From the NCBI RefSeq assembly GCF_021390715.1, contig NZ_JAJGWT010000003.1:62001-126000 (forward strand): 64,000 nucleotides of DNA. Direction: 5' to 3'. Shown piece after piece: positions 36,612 through 47,555 of the stretch. This DNA is from Tenacibaculum piscium. Lineage in GTDB: Bacteria; Bacteroidota; Bacteroidia; Flavobacteriales; Flavobacteriaceae. The notes under the pieces are model-generated. The model was not told the DNA's origin, ran no database searches, and worked only from the letters and a program-made list of their open reading frames with translations. A program made the position numbers and the translations under genes. How positions within the stretch are numbered: position 1 is the first letter of the stretch; each line of letters begins with the position of its first letter.

Positions 36612-36645
36612 AAAAAAAACTCATACCGAAGTATGAGTTTTTATT
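36612..36645 (-). terminator. Intrinsic terminator after enolase
   Basis: On the minus strand ACTCATAC and GTATGAGT close a TTCG tetraloop, then T8. The rest of the 298-nt gap to gltA is A/T-rich with no gene seen. Confidence 0.9.
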
Positions 36646-36703
36646 ATTATTTTTTATAAAAAAAGTATTGTAAGTATACATACTTAAAACACTTAAAAAA
36701 CAA

Positions 36704-37999
<1,296 letters not shown>

Positions 38000-38012
38000 T
38001 TATTTTTAATAT

Positions 38013-38047
38013 AGCTTCCTGTGAATAATTTCACAGGAATGCTATTT
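38013..38047. other. Hairpin between carA and eno
   Basis: TAGC-TTCCTGTGAA and TTCACAGGAA-T-GCTA pair with a 4-nt loop. On the minus strand the T run after it is poor, so it is a weak terminator, a processing site or an mRNA-stability hairpin ahead of eno. Confidence 0.55.
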
Positions 38048-38118
38048 TTACAATTTCTAATTTATAAATTGAAACTCATTTTTAATTAATTAATTATTAC
38101 AACTAATTGCTAAAATGA

Positions 38119-39234
38119 TTATGCTTCGGTTTTTGCTTTTTTGATGTTTTCAATAAACTCATCAAATAAATATTCTGCATCGTGTGGTCCAGGACTTGCC
38201 TCTGGATGATATTGTACTGAAAACACATTTTTAGATTTCATTCTAATACCAGCAACCGTGTGATCATTTAAATGTACGTGTGTAATTTCGACATCATCGT
38301 GCGCTTCAGTTTCTTTTCTGTTGATAGCAAAACCATGATTTTGAGAGGTGATTTCTCCTTTTCCTGTCAATAAATTTTTCACAGGATGATTAATTCCTCT
38401 GTGTCCGTTGTGCATTTTATAAGTAGCAATTCCGTTTGCTAGGGCGATAACTTGGTGTCCTAAACAGATACCAAATAATGGTAAATTTCTTTTGATAATT
38501 TCTTTAGCGGTATTTTGAGCATCTACTAAAGGTTCAGGATCTCCAGGACCGTTTGAGATAAAATAGCCATCAGGATTAAAACTACTCATTTCTTCAAAAG
38601 TAGCATTATAAGGATATACTTTTATGTAAGCACCTCTTTTGACTAAGTTTCTTAAAATATTCTTTTTGATTCCAATATCTAAAGCTGCTATTTTAAGTGG
38701 TGCATTTTCATCTCCAACAAAGTAAGCTTCTTTGGTTGATACTTTTGATGCTAACTCTAAACCTTCCATGTTTGGGGTATCGGCTAGCTGTTTTTTTAAG
38801 GATTCAATATTGTTTACATCGGTAGAAATAATGGCATTCATTGCGCCATTATCTCTAATATAGGCAACTAAAGCTCTGGTGTCTACATCAGAAATAGCAA
38901 CGATGTTATGTTTTTTAAACCAGTCAAATAAATTTCCATCAGAATCCTGACGTGAATGCGTAAAACTAAAGTTACGACAAATTAATCCTGCAATTTTAAT
39001 TCCTTCAGATTCTACTTCGTCATTATTGACTCCGTAATTTCCGATATGGGCATTTGTAGCTACCATAAGCTGACCGAAATAAGAGGGATCTGTAAATATT
39101 TCTTGATAACCAGTCATACCAGTATTAAAACAAATTTCTCCAGTTGAAGTACCTTCTATTCCAATAGATTTTCCATAGAAAATAGTTCCGTCTGCTAACA
39201 AAACTAGTGCTTTTTTACGTTGTTGATATTTCAT
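38119..39234 (-). CDS. carA: Carbamoyl-phosphate synthase small subunit
   Basis: 371 residues. The glutaminase subunit supplies ammonia from glutamine for carbamoyl phosphate, used for arginine and pyrimidines. N-terminal domain: LADGTIFYGKSIG, GEICFNTGMTGYQEIFTDPSY. The class I amidotransferase domain has SNGPGDPE, LFGICLGHQVIALA with the nucleophilic Cys, NHGFAI and YHPEASPGPHD with catalytic His and Glu. The large subunit carB is not in the window. It is located just behind the ribosomal superoperon but has its own promoter box. Confidence 0.97.
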   Translation of the reverse strand: MKYQQRKKALVLLADGTIFYGKSIGIEGTSTGEICFNTGMTGYQEIFTDPSYFGQLMVATNAHIGNYGVNNDEVESEGIKIAGLICRNFSFTHSRQDSDGNLFDWFKKHNIVAISDVDTRALVAYIRDNGAMNAIISTDVNNIESLKKQLADTPNMEGLELASKVSTKEAYFVGDENAPLKIAALDIGIKKNILRNLVKRGAYIKVYPYNATFEEMSSFNPDGYFISNGPGDPEPLVDAQNTAKEIIKRNLPLFGICLGHQVIALANGIATYKMHNGHRGINHPVKNLLTGKGEITSQNHGFAINRKETEAHDDVEITHVHLNDHTVAGIRMKSKNVFSVQYHPEASPGPHDAEYLFDEFIENIKKAKTEA

Positions 39235-39263
39235 TTAGTATGTGTTGTGTAATATTTTGTTTG

Positions 39264-39271
39264 CAAAAATA
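39264..39271 (-). promoter_or_regulatory. -7 box of carA
   Basis: TATTTTTG on the minus strand matches TAnnTTTG, 29 nt before the carA ATG and just after the rplQ terminator. No -33 TTG at the right place. Confidence 0.5.
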
Positions 39272-39274
39272 AAT

Positions 39275-39311
39275 AAAAAAAAAGGGATAAACATTAAATG
39301 TTTATCCCTTT
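39275..39311 (-). terminator. Terminator at the end of the ribosomal superoperon
   Basis: AAAGGGATAAACAT and ATGTTTATCCCTTT pair around a 3-nt loop, then nine T on the minus strand. Strong Rho-independent terminator after rplQ. Confidence 0.93.
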
Positions 39312-39337
39312 GATATAAATTATAAAAATTTTCATTT

Positions 39338-39811
39338 TTATTCTTCTTCTTGTGAAGTTTGAGTTTCAACAGCTGCATCAGCAGTTTTAGCTCCACCACG
39401 ACGGCTACGACGGGTGTTCTTTTTCGCTTTATTTCCTTTAGGGTTGTATAATTCGTTATAATCAACTAATTCTACCATTGCCATAGGAGCATTATCTCCC
39501 TGACGGTTTCCTAACTTGATGATACGTACATATCCTCCTGGTCTATCTGCTACTTTTACAGAAACTTCTTTAAATAATTCGGTTACAGCTTCTTTGCTAC
39601 GTAAATAGCTAAATACTGTACGACGATTATGAGTAGTATCTGTTTTAGATTTTGTAATGATAGGCTCAATAAACGTACGAAAAGCTTTTGCTTTAGCTAC
39701 TGTTGTGTTAATACGTTTGTGTTCGATTAAAGAACATCCCATATTAGCTAACATTGCTTTTCTGTGCGCTGTTTGTCTTCCTAAATGATTAAATTTCTTT
39801 CCGTGTCTCAT
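39338..39811 (-). CDS. rplQ: 50S ribosomal protein L17
   Basis: 157 residues. Typical N-terminus [20 protein letters not shown] and core [12 protein letters not shown], followed by [18 protein letters not shown]. It has a tail of about 35 residues beyond the core, rich in Arg/Lys then Glu ([10 protein letters not shown]...SQEEE), common in Bacteroidota L17. It is the last gene of the alpha part of the superoperon, 60 nt behind rpoA. Confidence 0.97.
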   Translation of the reverse strand: MRHGKKFNHLGRQTAHRKAMLANMGCSLIEHKRINTTVAKAKAFRTFIEPIITKSKTDTTHNRRTVFSYLRSKEAVTELFKEVSVKVADRPGGYVRIIKLGNRQGDNAPMAMVELVDYNELYNPKGNKAKKNTRRSRRGGAKTADAAVETQTSQEEE

Positions 39812-39871
39812 GACTTTGGTTTTTATCTTTCATCTTGCTACAACCCTTTTTGGGGAGCAAAATATGAAAGG

Positions 39872-40864
39872 TTAATCTCTATCTAATTTGTATTTGCTTA
39901 AATCCATTCCGAAATTAAGGTTTTTATTCGCCACTAACTCATCTAATTCAGTTAATGATTTTTTACCAAAGTTTCTAAATTTCATTAAATCGCTTTTGTT
40001 GAATGATACTAAGTCTCCTAAAGTATCTACTTCAGCCGCTTTTAAACAGTTTAAAGCACGAACAGATAAATCCATATCTACTAATTTCGTCTTTAATAAC
40101 TGACGCATATGTAATGATTCCTCATCATATGTTTCAGTTTGAGCAATTTCATCAGCCTCTAAAGTGATACGCTCATCAGAGAATAACATAAAGTGGTGAA
40201 TTAAAATTTTAGCTCCTTCTGTTAAGGCATCTTTAGGATTGATAGAACCATCGGTATCGATATCGAAAACTAATTTTTCATAATCGGTCTTTTGTTCTAC
40301 ACGAAAATTCTCAACAGCATATTTCACATTCTTTATAGGAGTGTAAATAGAGTCTGTAAAAATTGTTCCTAAGGGTGCACCTGCTCTTTTATTTTCTTCT
40401 GCTGGCACAAAACCTCTACCTTTTTCGATAGTGATTTCAGCGTTAAAGCTTACTGATTTATCAAGGTTAAATAATACTAAATCTGGATTTAATACTTGAA
40501 AACCTGACGTAAATTTCTGTAAATCTCCTGCAGTAAATTGCTCTTGACCCGAAACTGCAACTGATACAGTTTCTCTATCAGTTTCTTCAATTTGTTTCTT
40601 AAAACGAACTTGTTTTAAGTTTAAGATGATTTCTGTAACATCTTCTACAACTCCTTGAATTGTTGAAAATTCATGATCAACCCCATCAACACGTAATGAT
40701 GTAATAGCAAATCCTTCTAAAGAAGATAAAAGGACTCTTCTTAAAGCATTACCAACGGTTAATCCAAAACCTGGTTCAAGAGGTCTGAATTCAAATCTAC
40801 CTTTAAACTCAGTAGATTCAATCATTATTACTTTATCGGGCTTTTGAAAATTTAAAATTGCCAT
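39872..40864 (-). CDS. rpoA: DNA-directed RNA polymerase subunit alpha
   Basis: 330 residues. The N-terminal assembly domain shows [30 protein letters not shown]; the C-terminal domain holds two helix-hairpin-helix elements ([25 protein letters not shown] and [18 protein letters not shown] shortened here) that contact DNA and activators. Full length. It lies between rpsD and rplQ, as usual. Confidence 0.98.
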   Translation of the reverse strand: MAILNFQKPDKVIMIESTEFKGRFEFRPLEPGFGLTVGNALRRVLLSSLEGFAITSLRVDGVDHEFSTIQGVVEDVTEIILNLKQVRFKKQIEETDRETVSVAVSGQEQFTAGDLQKFTSGFQVLNPDLVLFNLDKSVSFNAEITIEKGRGFVPAEENKRAGAPLGTIFTDSIYTPIKNVKYAVENFRVEQKTDYEKLVFDIDTDGSINPKDALTEGAKILIHHFMLFSDERITLEADEIAQTETYDEESLHMRQLLKTKLVDMDLSVRALNCLKAAEVDTLGDLVSFNKSDLMKFRNFGKKSLTELDELVANKNLNFGMDLSKYKLDRD

Positions 40865-40958
40865 GTATCTTCGTTTTAATTGTTATTTAGTTGCGCGGTT
40901 TATTAGTTTGAAGAAATACAGATAAACCCTTTGGCTAAATAACAATATAAATAATTTA

Positions 40959-41564
40959 TTATTTAGAATATAATTCTACGATTAATTGTTCCTTGATATT
41001 TTCAGGAATTTGTAATCTCTCAGGAGCTTTGATAAAGCTTCCAGATTTCAAATCAGAATTCCAGCTTAACCATTCGTAAACATTACTATTCGATGCTAAT
41101 GCATTTTCGATAGCTAATAATGATTTAGACTTCTCTCTTACAGCTACAACATCTCCTGGCTGTAAGTTGTATGATGGAATATTTACGATTGATCCATTTA
41201 CAGTAATATGACGGTGAGAAACTAATTGACGAGCTCCACTACGAGAGTTCGCAATTCCTAAACGAAACACTACGTTATCTAAACGAGACTCACATAATTG
41301 TAATAAAACCTCACCTGTAACTCCTCCAGCAGCTTGTGCGCTCTTGAATAAATTACGGAATTGACGTTCTAAAATACCATACATGTATTTCGCTTTTTGC
41401 TTCTCCATTAATTGAGTTGCATATTCTGATTTCTTACCTCTTCTTCTAGCGTTTCCGTGTTGTCCTGGAGGGTAGTTTCTTTTTTCGAAGCTTTTATCTT
41501 CTCCAAAAATTGCTTCGCCAAATTTACGAGCAATTTTAGTTTTTGGTCCTGTATATCTTGCCAT
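40959..41564 (-). CDS. rpsD: 30S ribosomal protein S4
   Basis: 201 residues. RNA-binding S4 domain with [20 protein letters not shown] and [14 protein letters not shown]-terminus [21 protein letters not shown], no zinc Cys cluster, so a zinc-independent form. S4 starts 16S assembly and in other bacteria represses the alpha operon. The gene is separated from rpsK by 131 nt with a terminator-like hairpin. Confidence 0.97.
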   Translation of the reverse strand: MARYTGPKTKIARKFGEAIFGEDKSFEKRNYPPGQHGNARRRGKKSEYATQLMEKQKAKYMYGILERQFRNLFKSAQAAGGVTGEVLLQLCESRLDNVVFRLGIANSRSGARQLVSHRHITVNGSIVNIPSYNLQPGDVVAVREKSKSLLAIENALASNSNVYEWLSWNSDLKSGSFIKAPERLQIPENIKEQLIVELYSK

Positions 41565-41668
41565 TTCTTGTTATTTTAGCAGGGATTATGAATTAAGGCG
41601 TACTCCTTCGATAATCGGATTCCTACTTTAGTTAAAATATTTTATTTTGCGTACTTCTATGTTACGCT

Positions 41669-41700
41669 AAAAAAATATAAGTTGATAAAATCAACTTATA
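41669..41700 (-). terminator. Terminator-like hairpin overlapping the rpsK stop codon
   Basis: On the minus strand TATAAGTTGAT and ATCAACTTATA pair around TTT, then seven T. The stem includes the rpsK stop codon, so a terminating ribosome would cover it. It may be a terminator or an attenuator in front of rpsD-rpoA-rplQ. Confidence 0.75.
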
Positions 41701-42082
41701 CTCTTCTTCTTTTTGGAGGACGACATCCGTTATGAGGAATAGGGGTAACATCAATAATTTCAGTTACTTCGATTCCAGCATTATGGATAGATCTGATTGC
41801 AGATTCTCTACCGTTACCAGGTCCTTTAACATACACTTTTACTTTACGTAAACCTGCTTCTTTTGCTACGTTAGCACAATCTTCTGCGGCTAATTGAGCT
41901 GCGTATGGAGTGTTCTTTTTAGAACCTCTAAAACCCATTTTACCTGCAGATGACCAAGAAATAACGTCACCTTTTTTATTTGTTAAAGAAATAATAATAT
42001 TGTTGAAAGATGCAGTTACGTGAGCTTCACCAACTGATTCTATTACAACTTTACGTTTTTTTGCTACTTTAGACTTTGCCAT
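41696..42082 (-). CDS. rpsK: 30S ribosomal protein S11
   Basis: 128 residues. Core motifs: [55 protein letters not shown] and the C-terminal [18 protein letters not shown]. Lies on the 30S platform. Its stop codon is part of a hairpin followed by a T run. Confidence 0.98.
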   Translation of the reverse strand: MAKSKVAKKRKVVIESVGEAHVTASFNNIIISLTNKKGDVISWSSAGKMGFRGSKKNTPYAAQLAAEDCANVAKEAGLRKVKVYVKGPGNGRESAIRSIHNAGIEVTEIIDVTPIPHNGCRPPKRRRV

Positions 42083-42160
42083 GATTTTATAGTTTTAGTA
42101 ATTTAGTTTTCTAACTTTATAGTTTTACAACTATTATTAGATCTTTATTACTTATCTAAC

Positions 42161-42526
42161 TTATTTTTTCTTGTTAGCTACAGTTTTTCTCTTACCTTTT
42201 CTAGTACGAGAGTTATTCTTTGTTCTTTGACCTCTTAAAGGTAAGCCAAGTCTATGACGAATACCTCTTTGACATCCGATATCCATTAAACGTTTGATGC
42301 TTAATTGAACCTCTGAACGTAACTCACCTTCAATAGTAAAATTCCCTACTTGCTCACGAATTGCTGCAATTTGATCATCGCTCCAATCTTGAACTTTGAT
42401 ACTCTCATCTATTTTTGCTGCTGCTAAAAGTTCTTTAGCTCTGCTGTTCCCTATACCAAAGATGTAAGTTAAAGCGATAACACCTCTTTTATTCTTTGGA
42501 ATATCAATACCTGCTATTCTTGCCAT
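42161..42526 (-). CDS. rpsM: 30S ribosomal protein S13
   Basis: 121 residues. [33 protein letters not shown] and the C-terminal [19 protein letters not shown] are typical. It is at the 30S head and contacts the P-site tRNA and the 50S subunit. Its ATG overlaps the rpmJ stop codon by one base (TAATG), indicating translational coupling. Confidence 0.98.
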   Translation of the reverse strand: MARIAGIDIPKNKRGVIALTYIFGIGNSRAKELLAAAKIDESIKVQDWSDDQIAAIREQVGNFTIEGELRSEVQLSIKRLMDIGCQRGIRHRLGLPLRGQRTKNNSRTRKGKRKTVANKKK

Positions 42527-42642
42527 TACCCTTGTCTTTGTTTAAATCTAGGATTCTTTTTATTTATTACGTATAATCTGCCTTTTCGTCGTACAATCTT
42601 GCACTCGGCACTTCTTTTCTTTAATGATGCTCTTACTTTCAT
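42526..42642 (-). CDS. rpmJ: 50S ribosomal protein L36
   Basis: 38 residues, easily missed by size cut-offs. The translation starts [20 protein letters not shown] and ends NPRFKQRQG. Of the four zinc ligands of the C+ form only one Cys is left, so this is the zinc-independent form. It overlaps rpsM by one base and lies 12 nt after infA. Confidence 0.95.
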   Translation of the reverse strand: MKVRASLKKRSAECKIVRRKGRLYVINKKNPRFKQRQG

Positions 42643-42654
42643 CAGTCTGTGTTT

Positions 42655-42870
42655 TTAATATCTGTAAGTAATTCTTGCCTTTGATAAATCATACGGACTC
42701 ATTTCTAACTTCACCTTATCTCCAGGTAAAAGCTTAATATAATGCATACGCATTTTCCCTGAAATGTGAGCCGTAACAATATGTCCGTTTTCTAATTCTA
42801 CACGAAACATTGCATTTGATAATGCTTCTGTAATCGTTCCGTCTTGTTGAATTGCTGGTTGTTTAGCCAT
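42655..42870 (-). CDS. infA: Translation initiation factor IF-1
   Basis: 71 residues, an S1-like OB fold. [41 protein letters not shown] and [16 protein letters not shown] are characteristic. IF-1 binds the A site of the 30S subunit during initiation. It starts one nt after the secY stop codon. Confidence 0.97.
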   Translation of the reverse strand: MAKQPAIQQDGTITEALSNAMFRVELENGHIVTAHISGKMRMHYIKLLPGDKVKLEMSPYDLSKARITYRY

Positions 42871-42871
42871 A

Positions 42872-44194
42872 TTATTTTAATGATTTTCTGTTACTGTTAC
42901 CTGTTTTCATTAAACCATCATAACGACTGTTTAATAAATACGAGTTAATTTGCTGTATGGTATCTATTGCCACTCCAACCATAATGATTAGAGAAGTTCC
43001 TCCGAAGAACATTGCCCAGTTTTGAGTTACCCCAAACTTTACAATAATTGCAGGTAAGATAGATAAAGCTGCTAAAAATAAAGATCCTGGAAATGTTATC
43101 TTAGATAACACGGCATCTAAATAATTTGCTGTTTCTTCGCCTGGTTTATACCCAGGAACGAAACCATTACTTCTTTTTAAGTCTTCAGCCATTTTATTTG
43201 TAGGGATTGTAATCGCCGTATAAAAATAACTAAAAACAACAATCAAGATAGCAAATATAACGTTATACCACAATCCGAAGTTATCGGTTAAACTATTTAA
43301 TGCTGGAAATTTTTGACCTAAAGCTACTGGTAAAAACATAATAGCTTGTGCAAAAATAATTGGCATTACACCAGATGCATTCAATTTTAAAGGAATGTAT
43401 TGGCGTGCACCATCAACATCTTTAATATCGGTAACTGCTGTACGACGTGCGTATTGAACGGCAACTTTACGTACTGCGGTAACTAATAATACGGTTAACA
43501 AAATCACTACAAACCAAACTATTAATTCGATTAGAATCATCATAATACCTCCTGCTCCTGCTGTTTGTTTAGAAACTAATTCCTGAATAAAAGCTGCTGG
43601 AAAATTTGCAATAATACCTACTGTAATTAATAATGAAATACCATTACCAACTCCTTTGTCTGTAATACGCTCTCCTAACCACATAGCAAAAACTGTTCCT
43701 GCAGTTAAAAGAATAATTGATGATACCCAAAATGTAACTCCTGTTACTAAGAAAGCTTCAGGTCCTAAACCCATTTGGTTTTGAATAATACCAATATAGG
43801 TTGGTGCTTGAAACAATGTAATAGCAATTGTTAACCATCTTGTTATTTGTGTAATTTTCTTACGTCCACTTTCTCCGTCTTTTTGTAATTTTTGCAAATA
43901 TGGTACCGCGATACCCATTAACTGAACTACAATAGAAGCAGAAATATAAGGCATTATACCAAGAGCCATTACTGACGCTCTAGCAAATGCCCCACCTGTA
44001 AATGCGTTTAATAAACCCAAAAGTCCACTAGAAGTACTGTCTTGTAATGCTGATAACTGTGTAGGATCAATTCCAGGTAATGGAACTGCCGACATAAAGC
44101 GGTAAACAGCAATTAAACCTAAAGTTAAAAGTAATTTCTCCTTCAACTCTTCTATCTTCCAAATGTCTTTTAATGTATTTATAAAATTCATCAT
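42872..44194 (-). CDS. secY: Preprotein translocase subunit SecY
   Basis: 440 residues with ten membrane helices. Forms the channel of the Sec translocon. The N-terminal [29 protein letters not shown], plug-region [16 protein letters not shown] and the cytosolic loop [20 protein letters not shown] are conserved. The C-terminal loop [16 protein letters not shown] is also typical. The gene follows rplO by 11 nt, as in the spc operon of most bacteria. Confidence 0.98.
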   Translation of the reverse strand: MMNFINTLKDIWKIEELKEKLLLTLGLIAVYRFMSAVPLPGIDPTQLSALQDSTSSGLLGLLNAFTGGAFARASVMALGIMPYISASIVVQLMGIAVPYLQKLQKDGESGRKKITQITRWLTIAITLFQAPTYIGIIQNQMGLGPEAFLVTGVTFWVSSIILLTAGTVFAMWLGERITDKGVGNGISLLITVGIIANFPAAFIQELVSKQTAGAGGIMMILIELIVWFVVILLTVLLVTAVRKVAVQYARRTAVTDIKDVDGARQYIPLKLNASGVMPIIFAQAIMFLPVALGQKFPALNSLTDNFGLWYNVIFAILIVVFSYFYTAITIPTNKMAEDLKRSNGFVPGYKPGEETANYLDAVLSKITFPGSLFLAALSILPAIIVKFGVTQNWAMFFGGTSLIIMVGVAIDTIQQINSYLLNSRYDGLMKTGNSNRKSLK

Positions 44195-44205
44195 TTACAG
44201 TTGTT

Positions 44206-44655
44206 TTATAATGTAACTACCTCACCTCCTGCAGCTTCAATAGCGGCTTTTGCTGTTGCAGTAAATTTGTGTACGGTTATGTTTAATTTAGCTTTTAACT
44301 CACCATTTCCTAGTATTTTTACTAAGTCATTTTTACGAGCTAAACGATTTTCTACTAAAATCGCTAAAGTTACTGTATCTGAAATCTTTCCGTTTTCAAC
44401 TAATTCTTGTAATTTCTCTAAATTAACACCAACATATTCTTTACGGTTAATGTTTGTGAAACCAAATTTAGGTACACGTCTTTGAAGTGGCATCTGACCT
44501 CCTTCAAATCCTATTTTACGAGAATAACCAGAACGAGATTTCTGACCATTATGACCTCTTGTTGCAGTACCTCCTTTACCAGAACCTTCTCCACGTGCTA
44601 TACGTTTACGGCTCTTTGTAGATCCTACTGCAGGTTTTAAGTTATGTAAACTCAT
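44206..44655 (-). CDS. rplO: 50S ribosomal protein L15
   Basis: 149 residues. MSLHNLKPAVGSTKSRKRIA, the Gly-rich GEGSGKGGTATRGHNGQKSR and FEGGQMPLQRRVPKFGF are typical, and the C-terminal half is the L18e-like fold. Late-assembling 50S protein. Follows rpmD after 12 nt. Confidence 0.98.
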   Translation of the reverse strand: MSLHNLKPAVGSTKSRKRIARGEGSGKGGTATRGHNGQKSRSGYSRKIGFEGGQMPLQRRVPKFGFTNINRKEYVGVNLEKLQELVENGKISDTVTLAILVENRLARKNDLVKILGNGELKAKLNITVHKFTATAKAAIEAAGGEVVTL

Positions 44656-44667
44656 CTTATTATTGTC

Positions 44668-44850
44668 TTATTTAATTTCCTCTACAGAAACTAAGTGTGA
44701 AACTGTTTTTACCATTCCCAAAATTGGAGCTGTTGCATTGTGCTCTACAGTTTGGTTCAATTTGCGTAAACCTAATGCCTCTAACGTTGCTTTTTGACTT
44801 TTAAGGCGACCAATTTTACTCTTTACTTGTGTAACTTTAATTTTACTCAT
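44668..44850 (-). CDS. rpmD: 50S ribosomal protein L30
   Basis: 60 residues: MSKIKVTQVKSKIGRLKSQK and LEALGLRKLNQTVEHNATAP are the L30 core, a small ferredoxin-like fold. Located between rpsE and rplO. Confidence 0.96.
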   Translation of the reverse strand: MSKIKVTQVKSKIGRLKSQKATLEALGLRKLNQTVEHNATAPILGMVKTVSHLVSVEEIK

Positions 44851-44861
44851 CGTCTTAAATT

Positions 44862-45383
44862 TTAACCGTTAAAAACTTTCTCTAAAGAAATACCTCTTTG
44901 CTTAGCAATAGTTGCCGCATTACGTAATTGTAATAAAGCATCAAAAGTTGCTTTCACTACGTTATGAGGATTTGAAGATCCTTGAGATTTTGATAATACG
45001 TCTTTAACACCAACTGATTCCAATACCGAACGTACTGCACCACCGGCGATAACTCCTGTACCATGTGAAGCAGGCTTGATGAATACTTTCGCACCACCAA
45101 ATTTACCTTTTTGTTCATGAGGTAAAGTACCGTCTAGAAGAGGAATACGTACTAAACTTTTCTTTGCATCTTCAATCGCTTTAGCAATTGCAGAAGCAAC
45201 ATCTTTAGACTTTCCTAATCCATGACCTACAACACCATTACCATCACCTACAATTACGATTGCAGAGAAACCAAATGCTCTACCCCCTTTTGTAACCTTA
45301 GTAACACGTTGTACACCTACTAATTTATCTACAAGCTCTAATCCGCTTGGTTTTACTCTTTCTACGTTTTTATATCCTAACAT
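44862..45383 (-). CDS. rpsE: 30S ribosomal protein S5
   Basis: 173 residues. Double-stranded RNA-binding N-terminal domain ([40 protein letters not shown]) and C-terminal domain with [20 protein letters not shown]5 affects decoding accuracy. Gene order rplR-rpsE-rpmD as usual. Confidence 0.98.
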   Translation of the reverse strand: MLGYKNVERVKPSGLELVDKLVGVQRVTKVTKGGRAFGFSAIVIVGDGNGVVGHGLGKSKDVASAIAKAIEDAKKSLVRIPLLDGTLPHEQKGKFGGAKVFIKPASHGTGVIAGGAVRSVLESVGVKDVLSKSQGSSNPHNVVKATFDALLQLRNAATIAKQRGISLEKVFNG

Positions 45384-45394
45384 AATATAATTTC

Positions 45395-45745
45395 TTAAAA
45401 TTTTAAACCAGCTTCTCTAGCAGCTTCAGCTAATACTTTAACTCTACCGTGGTATAAAAATCCATTTCTATCAAAAGAAACAGTTTCAACACCTTTTCCA
45501 GCAGCTCTTTCAGCAATTGCTTTTCCTACTGCAGTAGCAGCTTCTGATTTAGAACCAGATGTAATTTCTTTATCTCTTGATGATGCAGATGCAATTGTAG
45601 CACCAGTAACGTCATCAATTAATTGAGCATAAATTTCTTTGTTACTTCTGAAAACTGATAACCTAGGTTTAGCAGCTGTTCCAGTAATAACTTTTCTAAT
45701 TCTATACTTAATTCGTTGTCTTCTTTCAAGCTTTGATAATGCCAT
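45395..45745 (-). CDS. rplR: 50S ribosomal protein L18
   Basis: 116 residues. [35 protein letters not shown] and [20 protein letters not shown] are typical; it binds 5S rRNA. Eleven nt before rpsE. Confidence 0.98.
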   Translation of the reverse strand: MALSKLERRQRIKYRIRKVITGTAAKPRLSVFRSNKEIYAQLIDDVTGATIASASSRDKEITSGSKSEAATAVGKAIAERAAGKGVETVSFDRNGFLYHGRVKVLAEAAREAGLKF

Positions 45746-45763
45746 AATAATTTCTCTTATTTA

Positions 45764-46309
45764 TTATGCAGATTTACCTGCTTTTCTTCTTAATACTTCA
45801 CCTACAAACTTAATTCCTTTTCCTTTATATGGCTCTGGAGCACGGAAAGAACGAATTTTCGCTGCAACTTGACCAACTAACTGCTTGTCAAATGAAGATA
45901 ACTTAATGATTGGGTTTTTCCCTTTATCTGATACCGTTTCAACCTTTACTTCAGGAGCTAAGTTTAAAACAATATTATGAGAGAAACCTAAAGCTAAATC
46001 TAACTTTTGCCCTTGGTTAGATGCTCTGTAACCTACACCTACTAACTCTAATTCCTTAGTATAACCATTAGAAACACCTTCAATCATGTTACTGATTAAA
46101 GAACGGTATAAACCGTGCGCTGCTCTATGATCTTTACTATCTGATGCTCTTTTAACTGTTAAAACACCATCTTCAATTTCTGCAGTAATTTCAGACTTTA
46201 ACTCTTGAGTTAATGTTCCTAATTTACCTTTTACTGTAACCACATTTCCGTCTACTTTAACTTCAACACCTTGTGGTAATGCGATTGGATTTTTCCCTAT
46301 TCTACTCAT
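45764..46309 (-). CDS. rplF: 50S ribosomal protein L6
   Basis: 181 residues. MSRIGKNPIALPQGVEVKVD and the C-terminal PEPYKGKGIKFVGEVLRRKA are diagnostic; two similar L6 folds are fused in tandem. Located near the factor-binding site of the 50S subunit. Confidence 0.98.
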   Translation of the reverse strand: MSRIGKNPIALPQGVEVKVDGNVVTVKGKLGTLTQELKSEITAEIEDGVLTVKRASDSKDHRAAHGLYRSLISNMIEGVSNGYTKELELVGVGYRASNQGQKLDLALGFSHNIVLNLAPEVKVETVSDKGKNPIIKLSSFDKQLVGQVAAKIRSFRAPEPYKGKGIKFVGEVLRRKAGKSA

Positions 46310-46321
46310 CGTACAAAGTGA

Positions 46322-46720
46322 TTAATAAACGTAACATAATACTTCACCACCAACATTTTCAAGTTTTGCTTTTTTGTTTGTCATTACACCTCTCGATGTA
46401 GAAACAATAGCAATACCTAAACCGTTTAATACTCTTGGCATTTCTTTAGCGCCAACGTATTTACGTAAACCTGGTGTTGAAATTCTTTGAATCTTTCTGA
46501 TTACTGATTCTTTCGTGTCTCTGTCGTATTTTAAAGCGATTTTGATTGTTCCCTGAACTTTATCTTCATTGAACTGGTAGCTTAAAACATAACCTTGATC
46601 GAACAAAATTTTCGTCATTTCCTTCTTCAATTTTGAAGCAGGAATCTCAACTACTCGATGATTTGCTGCAATAGCATTTCTCACTCGAGTAAGAAAATCC
46701 GCAATTGGATCTGTATACAT
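46322..46720 (-). CDS. rpsH: 30S ribosomal protein S8
   Basis: 132 residues. MYTDPIADFLTRVRNAIAAN at the N-terminus; STPGLRKYVGAKEMPRVLNG and STSRGVMTNKKA at the C-terminus. S8 binds 16S helix 21 and in E. coli represses the spc operon. Here the gene opens a new transcription unit: a 562-nt gap with a terminator and a promoter box separates it from rpsN. Confidence 0.98.
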   Translation of the reverse strand: MYTDPIADFLTRVRNAIAANHRVVEIPASKLKKEMTKILFDQGYVLSYQFNEDKVQGTIKIALKYDRDTKESVIRKIQRISTPGLRKYVGAKEMPRVLNGLGIAIVSTSRGVMTNKKAKLENVGGEVLCYVY

Positions 46721-46900
46721 AATTAATTAAATTATGGTTTTGGTTTTCAATAATTCTTTTTCTTTGCAGATAAAAGAGACTACCGAACCTGAAACCCGTT
46801 AATATTTATTTTTAGTTTTTAAGATAAAATCTCATAAGCATTATACTATATTTAGATAGTATTTACTTACAAGGCACAATTTATCTTACAAAACAGAGTG

Positions 46901-46908
46901 CAAATATA
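46901..46908 (-). promoter_or_regulatory. -7 box in front of rpsH
   Basis: TATATTTG on the minus strand matches TAnnTTTG, about 180 nt before the rpsH ATG. No clear -33 TTG. Confidence 0.5.
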
Positions 46909-47225
46909 ATAAAAAAAATCAGAAATAAACATTTTTATGAATTATCATTTTGGTTTTTAATCTATTGGCGTATTTAAACCTTTAAAATTATTCATTTTAA
47001 TAGAAATCAATAATTAAATTTTACGTGTTTTATATAAAGCCTGTTTAAATTTTATTCAATAAAAAAATTCTACAGGAATTCATAAACAACTTATTAATTC
47101 AAGAAATTTTTTAACTTCAAAATGAATGAAATTTGCAAAAAATAAAAACCGTCGTATATAGAGGAGACAAAACTAAAATATATTTTTATATAACAAATAA
47201 TGTCACTATTAAAAGTGACATATAT

Positions 47226-47262
47226 AAAAAAAGCATATCACAAAATTGTGATATGCTTTTTA
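47226..47262 (-). terminator. Intrinsic terminator after rpsN
   Basis: AGCATATCACAA and TTGTGATATGCT pair with a tiny loop, then seven T on the minus strand. It lies about 20 nt after the rpsN stop codon. Confidence 0.85.
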
Positions 47263-47282
47263 ATTTTTATAAAAAGTGCTGT

Positions 47283-47552
47283 TTACCAGCTTGCTTTTTT
47301 AACACCTGGAATTAATCCATTGTTAGCCATTTCACGGAAAGTAACACGTGAAACACCGAACTGACGCATATATCCTTTCGGACGACCTGTTAATTTACAA
47401 CGATTGTGCATTCTAACTGGTGATGCATTCTTAGGTAACTTTTGTAAGCCTTCATAGTCTCCAGCTGCTTTCAAAGCCTTTCTCTTATCTGCATACTTTG
47501 CTACCGTTTTAGCTCTTTTACGCTCACGCGCTTTCATTGATTCTTTAGCCAT
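47283..47552 (-). CDS. rpsN: 30S ribosomal protein S14
   Basis: 89 residues, the long zinc-independent form (no CxxC pairs). [20 protein letters not shown] and the C-terminal [20 protein letters not shown] are typical. Starts 3 nt after the rplE stop; last gene before the transcriptional break. Confidence 0.98.
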   Translation of the reverse strand: MAKESMKARERKRAKTVAKYADKRKALKAAGDYEGLQKLPKNASPVRMHNRCKLTGRPKGYMRQFGVSRVTFREMANNGLIPGVKKASW

Positions 47553-47555
47553 CTT

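Larger units (their letters stand above)
46721..47282 (-). other. Long intergenic gap splitting the spc gene cluster
   Basis: 562 nt between rpsN and rpsH, where most bacteria have a few nt. It contains the rpsN terminator (47226-47262), a TAnnTTTG box (46901-46908) and a leader of about 175 nt before rpsH. In the leader TAAGATAAA near the 5' end can pair with TTTATCTTA further on, and TACTAT/ATAGTA form a small hairpin. Between terminator and promoter lies A/T-rich DNA with no credible gene. Confidence 0.7.

Noticed and set aside
39235..39465. 76-residue minus-strand frame at the rplQ end
   Set aside because: Overlaps rplQ out of frame and reads through its terminator.
46990..47070. Possible remnant of an insertion sequence (CCTGTTTAAATTT, similar on the other strand near 26219-26240)
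   Set aside because: Only a short A/T-rich match in two places, no transposase or target duplication; too weak to call.
47133..47315. 60-residue plus-strand frame in the rpsN-rpsH gap
   Set aside because: Crosses the rpsN terminator and enters rpsN; low-complexity translation.
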